Source: an uncultured Bacilli bacterium (GTDB lineage Bacteria; Bacillota_I; Bacilli_A; RFN20; CAG-631). Taken from it: a stretch of DNA of 64,000 bases. This document shows, one piece after another, positions 25,017 to 33,499 of the stretch (its first letter is position 1; every line of letters starts with the position of its first letter). Under the pieces are notes generated by a model. The model was given only the letters and a program-made list of their open reading frames with translations, was not told the origin of the DNA and made no database searches. Both the position numbers and the translations under genes were made by a program. The DNA lies in assembly GCA_947626825.1 (NCBI GenBank), contig CANQTM010000002.1:52223-116222 (forward strand), given 5' to 3'.

Positions 25017-26822
25017 TTAAGACAATTCAAATTGTGAATTATATAATTTAGCATAAAAACCATTAGCATTTAATAATTCATCATGTGTTCCTGTTTCAAT
25101 AATATTGCCATCTTTCATAACTAAAATCAAATCGGCATTCTTAATAGTTGAAAGCCGATGAGCAATAACAAAACTTGTTCGACCATGGGTTAATTTATCT
25201 ATTGCTTCTTGAATTTCAATTTCTGTTCGAGTATCAACATTTGATGTTGCTTCATCTAGAATTAATAAAGGAGCGTTTTCTGCCATGGCTCTTGCAATAG
25301 TTACTAATTGTTTTTGCCCTGAAGACAAAGAACTTTCTTCAGATAAAATAGTATTTACACCATGTGATAATGTTGAGACATAATATTCAAGATTGGCTTC
25401 TTTGATTATTTCTTTTAATTTGTTATCGTTAATATTATTTTTGTTAAAAATAATGTTTTCTTTTAAAGTGCCTTCAAACATCCAAGTATCTTGTAGTACC
25501 ATACCAAAAATATCTCTAACTTCATTTCGTGACATATCTTTAGTTGAAACACCATCAATTAATATATCACCTGAATTAAGTTCATAAAATCGCATTAATA
25601 AATTTACTATTGTTGTTTTACCAGCACCAGTTGGGCCAACAATTGCCACTTTCATACCTGATTTAATTTTTGCTGAGAAATTTGGAATAATTATTTTATC
25701 ATTATCATATCCAAATTTAATATTACGAAATTCAACATTCCCTTTAATATGATTAATATCAAGAAGAGGCTTTTTATTACTTTCATCAATTTGTTCAACT
25801 TCATTTAATAAACCAAAAACTCTTTCAGCACTAGCAGTAGCCATTTGTAAAGAATTAACTGCTTGAGCAATTTGTGTCAATGGACTTTGAAATAAATTAA
25901 CATAAATTAAAAAAGCGCTTATTGTTCCAAATGTGAAACCAGCAACATTATTTGCTAATAATAAACCACCAACTAAACAAATTGCAGCATATGAAAAATA
26001 TGATAAAAAGCCCATTAAAGGTTGCATCATTCCACCAGCAATTTGTGCTTTAAACATGGTTTGATGAAGTTTTTCATTACAGTTTGAAAAAACTTCTTTT
26101 TTAGAATTTTCAGCATTAAATGCTTTAATAACTAGATGACCTGTATAGTTTTCTTCAATAATACCATTTAATTCACCTACTTCTTTTTGCCTTCTAACAA
26201 ATAAAGGCATAGCTATTTTCATGATAAATAATAAAATTATGATAACTAATGGTATGGCAGCTAAGGCTGCTAAGGCCATTTGCCAACTTGTAGCGAACAT
26301 TGCAATTAACACACCAATTAACATTAATATTGAATGAAATAACATTGTAATTGATTGTTGCATTGATTGAGCAATTTGATCTACATCATTAGTAATTATT
26401 GAAAGTGTGTCACCATAAGTGTGAGAATCAAAATATTTTAATTCCATTTTATTTATTTTAAGGGTAATATCATTTCTAACATCTTTACAATATTTTTGGG
26501 TTAAGGTATTCATGATAAATCCAGAAACAAATGATAAAATTGCGTTTGATAAATAAAAAGTAATCAATGTAATTCCAATGCTAGTAATTTTTGACATATC
26601 TATGCTTTTTGAAACAGCACCATTAGTTATTTCATCTGTTAAATCTTTAAGAAATTGCGGGGCAATTATTGAAATAACTACTGAAATGGCAATGCAAATA
26701 AAAGAAATCAAAATATTTATATAATATTTTTTAAAAGATTTAATAAGAATTAGAATGTTCTTTTTAAAGTCAACTTTTTGATGTGGAAAAGAATTTTTGT
26801 TTTTGAAATTCATCATTGGCAT
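25017..26822 (-). CDS. ABC exporter subunit, permease plus ATPase (second half of a heterodimer)
   Basis: About 601 residues from MPMMNFKNK, with an AAGGAGG site 10 bases ahead; the track start is 57 bases upstream inside the partner gene. Six membrane helices are followed by an ABC domain: Walker A GPTGAGKTT, Q-loop VLQDTWMFEGTL, signature LSSGQKQLV, Walker B LLILDEATSNVD, H-loop AHRLS. A catalytic Glu follows Walker B, so this half has the consensus ATPase site, while the signature has one change (Ser for Gly). It overlaps the partner stop codon by 10 bases. Likely a multidrug or lipid exporter of the MsbA/LmrCD class. Confidence 0.9.
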   Translation of the reverse strand: MPMMNFKNKNSFPHQKVDFKKNILILIKSFKKYYINILISFICIAISVVISIIAPQFLKDLTDEITNGAVSKSIDMSKITSIGITLITFYLSNAILSFVSGFIMNTLTQKYCKDVRNDITLKINKMELKYFDSHTYGDTLSIITNDVDQIAQSMQQSITMLFHSILMLIGVLIAMFATSWQMALAALAAIPLVIIILLFIMKIAMPLFVRRQKEVGELNGIIEENYTGHLVIKAFNAENSKKEVFSNCNEKLHQTMFKAQIAGGMMQPLMGFLSYFSYAAICLVGGLLLANNVAGFTFGTISAFLIYVNLFQSPLTQIAQAVNSLQMATASAERVFGLLNEVEQIDESNKKPLLDINHIKGNVEFRNIKFGYDNDKIIIPNFSAKIKSGMKVAIVGPTGAGKTTIVNLLMRFYELNSGDILIDGVSTKDMSRNEVRDIFGMVLQDTWMFEGTLKENIIFNKNNINDNKLKEIIKEANLEYYVSTLSHGVNTILSEESSLSSGQKQLVTIARAMAENAPLLILDEATSNVDTRTEIEIQEAIDKLTHGRTSFVIAHRLSTIKNADLILVMKDGNIIETGTHDELLNANGFYAKLYNSQFELS

Positions 26823-28696
26823 AAACCTAATTCCTCCTTTGAAAGTTGTGACAAGGCGATTTCTAAATATAATTTGCAATTTTTTAATAATTCTTTATGA
26901 GTTCCGATTCCAACTATTTTTCCACCATCAACAACAACTATTTTGTCAGCATCCATAATAGTACCAATTCGTTGAGCAACAATTATTTTTGTAGCATCAT
27001 CTTGCATATTTTTTAAATTATCTCGAACTTGTTTATCTGTTTTGTAATCTAATGCTGAAAAAGAATCATCAAATATATAAAATTCAGGATGCATAGCAAT
27101 GGCTCTGGCAATACATAATCGCTGTCTTTGACCACCAGAAACATTTTTACCACCTTGTGAAATCATAAAATCATATTGATTTTCTTTTTCATTAATAAAT
27201 TCATCGGCTTTAGCAATTGTGCATGCCTCTTTAATGTTATCAAAACTCATAGTTGGATTACCTAAAGCTATATTTTCTTTTATAGTTCCTTTGAATAAAA
27301 ATCCTTTTTGTGGTACTAATCCTATAAGTGAATGAAGTGTTTTTAATGAAATATTTTTAACATTTACTCCATCAATTAAAATTTCACCATCAGTTACTTC
27401 ATAAAATCGCATCATAAGATTGACAATTGTTGTTTTACCACTTCCTGTTGCACCAATAAAGGCTAATGTTTCACCTTTATTTATGCTAAAGTTTAAATTA
27501 GTTAAAGCATTTTCATCGCCATCTTCATATTTAAAAGATACATTTTTAAATTCTAAAGTTCCTTGATTTAATAAAGAGGCTTCTTCGCTTGGATCACTAA
27601 TTGAAGCATTTGTATCTAATACTTCATTAATACGATTTGCACATACAGAAGCTCTAGGCCACATAATAAACATCATCATTAATGTCATGAATGCCATAAT
27701 TATTTGACTAGATAATGTAGAAAATGATGTTATTGTAGCATAGTCAATTGTCCCTTTATTAATTAAAGATGCACCAATCCAATAAATAGCTAAAGAAATT
27801 CCATTCATAATAATCATCATTCCAGGGTTCATTAAAGACATAACTCTTCCTGTAAAGATTTGTGTTTTTGTTAAATTATCATTAGCAGTAGCAAACTTAT
27901 TTTCTTGATAATTTTCAGCATTAAAGGCTCTTATAACACGAATACCTGTTAGATTTTCACGAGAAATACAATTTATTTTATCAATTAATTTTTGAACAAT
28001 TTTAAATTTTGGCAAAACTACTACCATCATTGTAATAATAAATATTAGCAAAGCAATTATAGCTATTGCTGTTGCTATAGTTAACTCAGTGCTACTAGCA
28101 CGTATTTTTATTATGGCCCAAATAGCTGTAACAGGGGCAGTAAATACCATTCGCATCATAATAACGTTAGTCATTTGAACATTTTGAATATCATTTGTTG
28201 TTCTTGTAATTAAACTAGATGTTGCAAATTTATTCATTTCATTATTAGAATATGTATCAACTTTAGAATATAATTTTTTTCTAATAGTTGTTGATAAATC
28301 AGCAGATATGTAACTTGCTAAAATAGCAATAATTAATTGAGTCAAAACAACTAAAGCGGCAAACCCTAGCATAATACCAGCGTTTTTCCAAATGTCAGAT
28401 GTTGAAGCTGTGGCAATAGATTTTAATGTTGGAAGTAGGTTTTCTGGCAATGTTGAGCCATAGTTATTAATAAATCCATCCCAACCTAAATTTTTAATCA
28501 ATTCTACAATATTTTCATTTCCTAAATTTAATAATTCAGGATTATTATGATAATTAACATATGTAATGGAAGTAATTATATTTTTAATATAATCAATAAT
28601 TGACATTGTAAACCAAACTTGTAATATGGTTAAAGCAATAATGATGATTAATGCTATCCAATCTTTGACCTTTAAATTTTTATATAATTTAAACAT
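26813..28696 (-). CDS. ABC exporter subunit, permease plus ATPase (first half of a heterodimer)
   Basis: About 627 residues from MFKLYKNLK, with a GTGGTGA site; the track start is 36 bases longer and sits in marR. Six helices, including an extracytoplasmic loop of about 90 residues between helices 1 and 2. ABC motifs: Walker A GATGSGKTT, VPQKGFLFKGTI, signature VSGGQRQRLC, Walker B FYIFDDSFSALD. The residue after Walker B is Asp (DDSFSALD), not the catalytic Glu, and the H-loop reads AQRIG with Gln for His. This is the degenerate site typical of heterodimeric exporters (BmrC/LmrC style). It overlaps marR by 8 bases. Confidence 0.92.
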   Translation of the reverse strand: MFKLYKNLKVKDWIALIIIIALTILQVWFTMSIIDYIKNIITSITYVNYHNNPELLNLGNENIVELIKNLGWDGFINNYGSTLPENLLPTLKSIATASTSDIWKNAGIMLGFAALVVLTQLIIAILASYISADLSTTIRKKLYSKVDTYSNNEMNKFATSSLITRTTNDIQNVQMTNVIMMRMVFTAPVTAIWAIIKIRASSTELTIATAIAIIALLIFIITMMVVVLPKFKIVQKLIDKINCISRENLTGIRVIRAFNAENYQENKFATANDNLTKTQIFTGRVMSLMNPGMMIIMNGISLAIYWIGASLINKGTIDYATITSFSTLSSQIIMAFMTLMMMFIMWPRASVCANRINEVLDTNASISDPSEEASLLNQGTLEFKNVSFKYEDGDENALTNLNFSINKGETLAFIGATGSGKTTIVNLMMRFYEVTDGEILIDGVNVKNISLKTLHSLIGLVPQKGFLFKGTIKENIALGNPTMSFDNIKEACTIAKADEFINEKENQYDFMISQGGKNVSGGQRQRLCIARAIAMHPEFYIFDDSFSALDYKTDKQVRDNLKNMQDDATKIIVAQRIGTIMDADKIVVVDGGKIVGIGTHKELLKNCKLYLEIALSQLSKEELGLCQ

Positions 28697-29132
28697 TAAT
28701 ATCACCACTTTCTTTAATAATTTTTGCAGCACTGAAATTTATTTTTTTAGAAATTTCAACATATTGTTTGAAATCTTCAATTCCAATATCATCTACTATT
28801 TTTTGTAAAAAATTTAACAAATGTTTTTTCATTTCAATAGCTTTTTGAATTCCTAAATTAGTTAGTTTGATTTCTGTTTTTCTAGCATCTTCTTTTGATT
28901 GTAGACGCACAACCAATCCTAATTTTTCTAATTTATTAATTGTTGCTGCAATTCTTGCCGTGGAAACACAACTGATTTTAGCTAAGTCACCAGCATAAAC
29001 TTTTTTGTCTTTACTTATGTATAGACAACCAATAATAAATTTAAGACCTTGTTTATCTTTTTTAATATGATTCATAAAGGCAAAAGAATTAGCTTCACAT
29101 AATTGTTTTAAATATATTTCAATATTTTCCAT
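28689..29132 (-). CDS. MarR family transcriptional regulator
   Basis: About 147 residues from MENIEIYL, with an AAAGGATGTGA site. The winged helix-turn-helix reads VYAGDLAKISCVSTARIAATINKLEKLGLV, followed by the wing RLQSKEDARKTEIKLTNLG with the conserved D-x-R of the family. It is first in an operon with the two exporter halves and overlaps the first of them, so it probably represses its own operon and releases it when a drug or lipid ligand binds. Two identical 13-bp operator-like sites in opposite orientation flank its promoter. Confidence 0.9.
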   Translation of the reverse strand: MENIEIYLKQLCEANSFAFMNHIKKDKQGLKFIIGCLYISKDKKVYAGDLAKISCVSTARIAATINKLEKLGLVVRLQSKEDARKTEIKLTNLGIQKAIEMKKHLLNFLQKIVDDIGIEDFKQYVEISKKINFSAAKIIKESGDINV

Positions 29133-29147
29133 AAAATCACATCCTTT

Positions 29148-29170
29148 AATATCTAACACTATTAGATATT
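29148..29170. promoter_or_regulatory. Putative MarR operator 1 (proximal)
   Basis: AATATCTAA and TTAGATATT form a perfect 9-bp inverted repeat around CACTA. The core CTAACACTATTAG (29153-29165) recurs inverted at 29218-29230. It lies between the predicted transcription start and the marR ribosome binding site, where bound repressor would block transcription. Confidence 0.75.
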
Positions 29171-29179
29171 TTACATACT

Positions 29180-29208
29180 ACTATATATACTATGCACAAG
29201 ACTGTCAA
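29180..29208 (-). promoter_or_regulatory. Promoter of the marR-ABC exporter operon
   Basis: The minus strand has a perfect TTGACA, a 17-base spacer and TATAGT. It is bracketed by the two operator-like sites, as expected of an autoregulated MarR operon. Confidence 0.75.
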
Positions 29209-29217
29209 GATATTTTA

Positions 29218-29230
29218 CTAATAGTGTTAG
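29218..29230. promoter_or_regulatory. Putative MarR operator 2 (distal)
   Basis: CTAATAGTGTTAG is the exact reverse complement of the core of operator 1. It sits about 10 bases upstream of the -35, with 65 bases between the two centres (about six helical turns). It is closer to rny and could also influence that gene. Confidence 0.7.
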
Positions 29231-29343
29231 TATTTTAAAAAATATAAAAATTATATTTTCCATTTTCATGTTAAATATGTTAAAATGTTCTAGGTACTAA
29301 TTTGGTATCATTTATATAATAAATAGGAGGAAATAATAAAATT

Positions 29344-30912
29344 ATGGATTCAAACGTTTTTAGTAATCCACTATTTTATCTATTTATTATTGTTGGTTTG
29401 GCTGTTGGAGCCGTAGTGGGATGGTTTTTAACTTATAAACTTGTCCCAAATAATGCTAAGAAAAAAGCAGAAAATATTATTAAAGATGCAGAAGTAAAAG
29501 GAAGTCAAATTATAAAAACTGCTCAAATTGATGGACGATCTGCTGCTTTGGAATTAAAAGTCGCTGCTGAAAAAGAAGCTAAAGAAAGAAAAGATGAAGT
29601 TCTAGAAATTGAAAAGAAACTTGTTAACCGTGAACAGCAAATTGATGTTCGTGAAATGACACTTTCACAAAAAGAAGAACAACTAAAAGAAAGAAATCAA
29701 CAATTAGATAATAAAAATAGTGAATTAGATAAAAAACAAGAAGTTTTACAAGAAAAAATAGATTCAATTATTGTTGAATTACAAAATGTTGCAAAAATGT
29801 CAATTGAAGATGCTAAGAAAGAATTATTTAGAAGAGTTGAAGAAAAAATTGATCATGAATTAGCAGCATTTATTAAAGAAAAAACTGAAGAAGCTGAAGA
29901 AAAAGCTCAAGAAAGTGCTAAAGAAATATTGGGACTTGCTATTGATAAATATTCTCAAGAAGTTACTTCAGAAAGAACAGTTGCAGTCGTTGCTTTACCA
30001 TCTGATGAAATGAAAGGCCGTATTATTGGCCGTGAAGGACGTAATATAAAAACAATAGAACAATTGACTGGTGTTGATTTAATTATTGATGATACTCCTG
30101 AAGTTATTACTGTTTCATGTTTTGATCCTATTAGACGTGAAATTGCTAGAAGATCACTTGAAGCTTTAATTAAAGATGGCCGTATTCAACCTGGAAAAAT
30201 AGAAGAAATTATTGAAAAATCTAAACAAGAAGTTAAAGAAATTACCAAAAAAGCTGGAGAAGAAGCTTTATTTAAACTTAATTTACCTAAAATGAATAAA
30301 GAATTAGTTGAATTAATTGGTAGATTAAAATTTAGAACAAGTTATGGTCAAAATGCTTTAACACATTCAATTGAAGTAGCTCATTTGTGTGGAGTTATGG
30401 CTGCTGAACTTAAACTTGATCAACAACTTGCTAAACGTGCTGGTCTTTTACATGATATCGGAAAAGCTCTAGATTTTGAAATGGAAGGATCTCATGTTGA
30501 ACTTGGTGTTCGTTATGCTAAAAAATTTAATGAAAATGAAGTAGTTATTAATGCAATTGAATCACATCATGGTGATGTTCCTGCTAAATTTATCATTTCT
30601 AATTTGGTTTCAGCTGCTGATACTTTATCTGCTGCAAGACCTGGCGCTAGAAGTGAAACTTTAGATACTTATATTAAAAGAATTGAACAACTTGAAACTA
30701 TTTCTAAAGGATTTGATGGCGTTTCTACTGCATATGCTATTCAAGCTGGAAGAGAAGTAAGAGTTATGGTTGTTCCAGAAAAAATTGATGATGTTCAAGC
30801 ATTTAAAATTGCACATGATATCAAAAATAAAATTGAAACTGAATTAACATATCCAGGCCAAATAAAAGTAACAGTTATTAGAGAAACAAGGGCTAGTGAA
30901 ATTGCAAAATAA
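29344..30912 (+). CDS. rny: Ribonuclease Y
   Basis: A 522-residue membrane-anchored endoribonuclease that starts mRNA decay. One N-terminal helix ([20 protein letters not shown]) is followed by a long charged coiled coil (about residues 35-200), a KH domain ([27 protein letters not shown], around 225) and an HD domain with catalytic LLHDIGKAL (around 368), then SHHGDVPA. Length and order match Bacillus RNase Y. The AGGAGG site is 13 bases before the ATG, rather long. ymdB follows, as in Bacillus. Confidence 0.97.
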   Translation: MDSNVFSNPLFYLFIIVGLAVGAVVGWFLTYKLVPNNAKKKAENIIKDAEVKGSQIIKTAQIDGRSAALELKVAAEKEAKERKDEVLEIEKKLVNREQQIDVREMTLSQKEEQLKERNQQLDNKNSELDKKQEVLQEKIDSIIVELQNVAKMSIEDAKKELFRRVEEKIDHELAAFIKEKTEEAEEKAQESAKEILGLAIDKYSQEVTSERTVAVVALPSDEMKGRIIGREGRNIKTIEQLTGVDLIIDDTPEVITVSCFDPIRREIARRSLEALIKDGRIQPGKIEEIIEKSKQEVKEITKKAGEEALFKLNLPKMNKELVELIGRLKFRTSYGQNALTHSIEVAHLCGVMAAELKLDQQLAKRAGLLHDIGKALDFEMEGSHVELGVRYAKKFNENEVVINAIESHHGDVPAKFIISNLVSAADTLSAARPGARSETLDTYIKRIEQLETISKGFDGVSTAYAIQAGREVRVMVVPEKIDDVQAFKIAHDIKNKIETELTYPGQIKVTVIRETRASEIAK

Positions 30913-31702
30913 AGTTAAAATTTTAGTTGTAGGTGATATTGTTGGTAAAGGCGCTAGAAACGCCTTTATTAATTATTTACCTAAATTAAAAGAAAAATAT
31001 GATTATGATTTAATTGCAATAAATGCTGAAAATACGACGCATGGTAAAGGATTAAATTATAAACATTACAAATTGTATCATGAACATCATATTGATGTGT
31101 TGACAATGGGTAATCACCTTCTTGACAATGTAGAAATATATGATTATATTGATAAAATTGATAATATTGTCGTTCCTGGAAATGTAGAATATAATGATCA
31201 AATATTTAATAATCATAAGAAGTTTTCAATTATATTTGAAAATAAAGAAATTATATTTTTAAATTTATTATCAGTATCTGCAGGTCAGAAATTTTTAGAA
31301 AATATAAATGAACCTTTGTCTTATTTTGATAATATTTATAATTTGAATCACAATGCAATTTATATAATTGATTATCATGCTGAATATACTCTTGAAAAAA
31401 ATTTATTAGCATATTATGTTGATAATAGAGCTTCACTTGTATATGGTACACACACCCATGTTCAAACATCTGATGAAAGAATTTTACCAAATGGAACGGG
31501 CTTTATAAGTGATGTTGGCATGTGTGGAGCTGTTGATTCTATTATTGGTTATGACTATCAAAGTTATATCAATAAATTTAAAAATGGTGGTGCTAGTGAA
31601 ATAGCAAAAAAAGGTCCATATATGATTAATGCTTTATATGCTGAAATATCTTTAGAAAATAAAAAAGTTATTAAATTAGAAAGAATAAATCAAAAATTGT
31701 AA
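30896..31702 (+). CDS. ymdB: YmdB-like metallophosphoesterase (cyclic nucleotide phosphodiesterase family)
   Basis: A 268-residue protein of the YmdB family. Metal-binding motifs: [41 protein letters not shown], and [28 protein letters not shown]. Bacillus YmdB is a dimetal phosphodiesterase that hydrolyses 2',3'-cyclic nucleotides and affects motility versus biofilm gene expression. The start is GTG inside the end of rny (17-base overlap); a TTG two codons on is an alternative. The rny-ymdB-spoVS order matches Bacillus. Confidence 0.93.
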   Translation: MKLQNKVKILVVGDIVGKGARNAFINYLPKLKEKYDYDLIAINAENTTHGKGLNYKHYKLYHEHHIDVLTMGNHLLDNVEIYDYIDKIDNIVVPGNVEYNDQIFNNHKKFSIIFENKEIIFLNLLSVSAGQKFLENINEPLSYFDNIYNLNHNAIYIIDYHAEYTLEKNLLAYYVDNRASLVYGTHTHVQTSDERILPNGTGFISDVGMCGAVDSIIGYDYQSYINKFKNGGASEIAKKGPYMINALYAEISLENKKVIKLERINQKL

Positions 31703-31711
31703 TATTTAAAT

Positions 31712-31747
31712 AAGCCTTTTCATAGTCTTTACTATGGAGGCTTTTTA
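31712..31747 (+). terminator. Hairpin that is both a terminator and a cover for the spoVS ribosome binding site
   Basis: AAGCCT pairs with AGGCTT and CATAGT with ACTATG, with a small internal bulge and loop CTTT; TTTT follows. The 3' arm contains GGAGG, the only ribosome binding site for spoVS, 9 bases before its ATG. Folding would end most ymdB transcripts and hide the site in the rest. Confidence 0.75.
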
Positions 31748-31749
31748 TT

Positions 31750-32013
31750 ATGATAGATTTATTAAAAGTAAGAACTAATTCAAATCCTAATGCTGTTGCA
31801 GGTGCTATAGCAAATATTTTAAAGACACAACAAGAATTGAAAGTCCAGGCCATTGGCGCAGGAAGTATTAATCAAGCAGTCAAAGCCTTAGCTATTGCTA
31901 GAGGATATCTAGTTTTATCTGGAAATGATTTAAACTGTGTACCAATTTTTGCTGAAGTAACAATTGAAAATCAAAGTAAAACAGCAATTTGTTTCATAGT
32001 TAAAATGATTTAA
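31750..32013 (+). CDS. spoVS: SpoVS family protein
   Basis: An 87-residue protein nearly entirely SpoVS domain: LLKVRTNSNPNAVAGAIANILK, VQAIGAGSINQAVKALAIARGYL, and a C-terminal strand pair. It has an Alba-like fold and is presumed to bind nucleic acid. In Bacillus spoVS affects sporulation septation and coat assembly, but the family also occurs in non-sporulating species. No other sporulation gene is visible in this window. A ribosome binding site lies within the upstream hairpin. Confidence 0.95.
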   Translation: MIDLLKVRTNSNPNAVAGAIANILKTQQELKVQAIGAGSINQAVKALAIARGYLVLSGNDLNCVPIFAEVTIENQSKTAICFIVKMI

Positions 32014-32016
32014 TAA

Positions 32017-32038
32017 GAAATCCGCAAGGATTTTTTTA
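32017..32038 (+). terminator. Intrinsic terminator after spoVS
   Basis: AAATCC, loop GCAA, GGATTT, then more T residues. The GCAA tetraloop favours a stable 6-bp stem. Confidence 0.75.
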
Positions 32039-32132
32039 ATTTTATAGGGAAAATTTCAAAAAAAATTGATTAATAATAGTAGAGGAGTATAAAATCAACC
32101 AAAGCTTTTAATTATTTATAATTAAATTATTG

Positions 32133-32161
32133 TTTACTTCTTTGAATAATTTTGTTATAAT
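32133..32161 (+). promoter_or_regulatory. Promoter of rpsF-ssb-rpsR
   Basis: TTTACT, a 17-base spacer and TATAAT, with TGT just upstream of the -10 (extended -10). The start point would be near 32168, leaving a leader of about 55 bases that folds as described in the next entry. Confidence 0.75.
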
Positions 32162-32174
32162 TACGCCTGTAAAT

Positions 32175-32210
32175 CTCTGCTATAGTTTGCACTATAGCCA
32201 AAGACCAGAG
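32175..32210 (+). ncRNA. rpsF leader RNA, candidate S6:S18 autoregulatory structure
   Basis: CTCTG (32175-32179) pairs with CAGAG (32206-32210), and CTATAGT (32180-32186) with ACTATAG (32191-32197), leaving an asymmetric 3' bulge CCAAAGAC between the helices. The ribosome binding site GGAGG follows immediately. Bacterial rpsF leaders are known to bind the S6:S18 complex through a two-helix motif with a C-rich bulge mimicking 16S rRNA. This element has the right place, size and shape, but the bulge was not compared with the family consensus. Confidence 0.6.
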
Positions 32211-32222
32211 GGAGGTGTAAGA

Positions 32223-32510
32223 ATGAAAAAATACGAAATTATGTACATTCTTAACGCTAATTTAACTGATGAAGAAAGAGTTACAATCCAAGAAAAACTT
32301 CATAATTGTTTATTAAACAACAAAGACAAAATTGAAGTTAATGAAAAGGATTGGGGCGTCAGAGAATTAGCTTATCCAATTAATTTCAATACAAAAGGTT
32401 ACTATGTTGTTGTAACAGTTGAAGCAGAAAATGATTTGGGTATTAGAGAATTTAGACGTAATTGTAGAATTGAACCAAACGTATTAAGAGAAATGGTTGT
32501 CAGTTTATAA
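32223..32510 (+). CDS. rpsF: 30S ribosomal protein S6
   Basis: A 95-residue protein starting at MKKYEIMYIL after a GGGAGGTG site; the track start 93 bases earlier covers the leader RNA and promoter and is wrong. Contains the S6 patterns VNEKDWGVRELAYPINFNTKGYYVVVTVEA and FRRNCRIEPNVLREMVV. It binds 16S rRNA in the platform with S18, whose gene lies two genes on. Confidence 0.97.
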   Translation: MKKYEIMYILNANLTDEERVTIQEKLHNCLLNNKDKIEVNEKDWGVRELAYPINFNTKGYYVVVTVEAENDLGIREFRRNCRIEPNVLREMVVSL

Positions 32511-32531
32511 TCCCTAAAGGAGGTTAAAATA

Positions 32532-33008
32532 ATGTCAATCAATAGAGTAGTATTAACTGGTAGAATTACTAAAGATATCGAACTTAGAGCAACTCAATCT
32601 GATAATAAAGTTACATCTTTTTCAATTGCTGTTGATAGTTATTCAAAAAACCAAGAAACAAACACAACTACTACACAAACAAGTTTTATTAATTGTGTTG
32701 CTTGGAATAATCAAGCCAATTTTCTAAACGAATATTGTAAAAAGGGTTCTTTAATAGCTATTGAAGGTCGTATTCAATCAAGAAGTTATGATCGTCGTGA
32801 CGGCACAAAAGCATATGTAACTGAAGTAGTAGTTGATCGTGTTGAAAATTTAACACCATCACCAAAAGAAAATGCTGATGCAAATGTTAATAATAGTCCT
32901 GTTCAACAAGAACCAAAGTTAGATTCAAGTTTTTCTATCGATGATTCAGGCAATGAAAATGATGATTCATTAGAATTACCTTATTCTGATGATGATTTGC
33001 CATTTTAA
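32532..33008 (+). CDS. ssb: Single-stranded DNA-binding protein
   Basis: A 158-residue SSB. The OB fold (residues 1-105) begins SINRVVLTGRITKDIELR and includes FINCVAWNNQANFLNEYCKKGSLIAIEGRI. A flexible Asn/Ser/Asp linker ends in the conserved acidic tip DDDLPF, which recruits partner proteins. It protects ssDNA in replication and repair. AAAGGAGG site; located between rpsF and rpsR as in most Firmicutes. Confidence 0.97.
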   Translation: MSINRVVLTGRITKDIELRATQSDNKVTSFSIAVDSYSKNQETNTTTTQTSFINCVAWNNQANFLNEYCKKGSLIAIEGRIQSRSYDRRDGTKAYVTEVVVDRVENLTPSPKENADANVNNSPVQQEPKLDSSFSIDDSGNENDDSLELPYSDDDLPF

Positions 33009-33025
33009 AGAAAGGATAACTAACT

Positions 33026-33250
33026 ATGTATAAAAAACAACAAAGAAGAAAAAAAGTTTGTTATTTTACACAACATAATATTACTTACATCGATTATAAA
33101 GATGTTGAATTATTGAAAAAGTTTATTTCTGCAAACGGCAAAATAACTCCACGTCGTGTTACAGGAACATGTGCAAAATATCAAAGAATGTTGGCTGTTG
33201 CTATTAAAAGAGCACGCCAAATGGCTTTACTTCCATATGTAGGAGAATAA
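33026..33250 (+). CDS. rpsR: 30S ribosomal protein S18
   Basis: A 74-residue S18 with a basic N-terminus ([12 protein letters not shown]), [35 protein letters not shown] and a basic C-terminus. It binds S6 in the small subunit. Last gene of the three-gene operon and followed by a strong terminator. Confidence 0.97.
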   Translation: MYKKQQRRKKVCYFTQHNITYIDYKDVELLKKFISANGKITPRRVTGTCAKYQRMLAVAIKRARQMALLPYVGE

Positions 33251-33271
33251 GTCTAAATAAGAAAAATTTTT

Positions 33272-33296
33272 GAGCAACGAGAGTTGCTCTTTTTTA
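33272..33296 (+). terminator. Intrinsic terminator after rpsR
   Basis: GAGCAAC, loop GAGA, GTTGCTC, then six T residues: a 7-bp stem with a good T tract. Confidence 0.92.
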
Positions 33297-33415
33297 TATT
33301 TTGTGACAAAATTTTGATTTATAAATTTATGCTTTTATAATTTTTTTTGTGGCTTTATAAAAAACAGAACCTTTTTTTAATGAAATCACATCAATTTTAT
33401 TAAAAAATCTTAAAA

Positions 33416-33438
33416 TTCTTATTATTATATAATAAGAA
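33416..33438. repeat. Perfect 10-bp inverted repeat upstream of the recF-gyrase promoter
   Basis: TTCTTATTAT, TAT, ATAATAAGAA. It ends 3 bases before the -35 box of the rlbA-recF-gyrBA promoter. The surrounding 33297-33441 stretch is otherwise featureless AT-rich sequence with no open frame and no recognisable DnaA box. The repeat may be an operator or a supercoiling-sensitive element. Confidence 0.6.
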
Positions 33439-33441
33439 AGA

Positions 33442-33470
33442 TTGAAAAACATAAAAAAATAAGGTATAAT
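33442..33470 (+). promoter_or_regulatory. Promoter of rlbA-recF-gyrB-gyrA-serS
   Basis: TTGAAA, exactly 17 bases, then perfect TATAAT. It lies 30 bases before the first ATG and has an AAGGAGAGG site after it. No clear terminator is seen until after serS. Confidence 0.85.
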
Positions 33471-33499
33471 TTAATCAGGTTTCAATAAGGAGAGGTTTT

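Noticed and set aside
29315-29320. TATAAT just before rny as its promoter
   Set aside because: Its start point would fall on the ribosome binding site and no -35 is present; the true rny promoter is not clear.
32130-32222. N-terminal extension of rpsF in the ORF track
   Set aside because: It covers the promoter and leader RNA; the ATG at 32223 has a strong ribosome binding site and gives the normal S6 length.
33297-33441. Replication origin or DnaA-box cluster beside recF
   Set aside because: The gap is short and AT-rich but no TTATCCACA-like boxes were seen.
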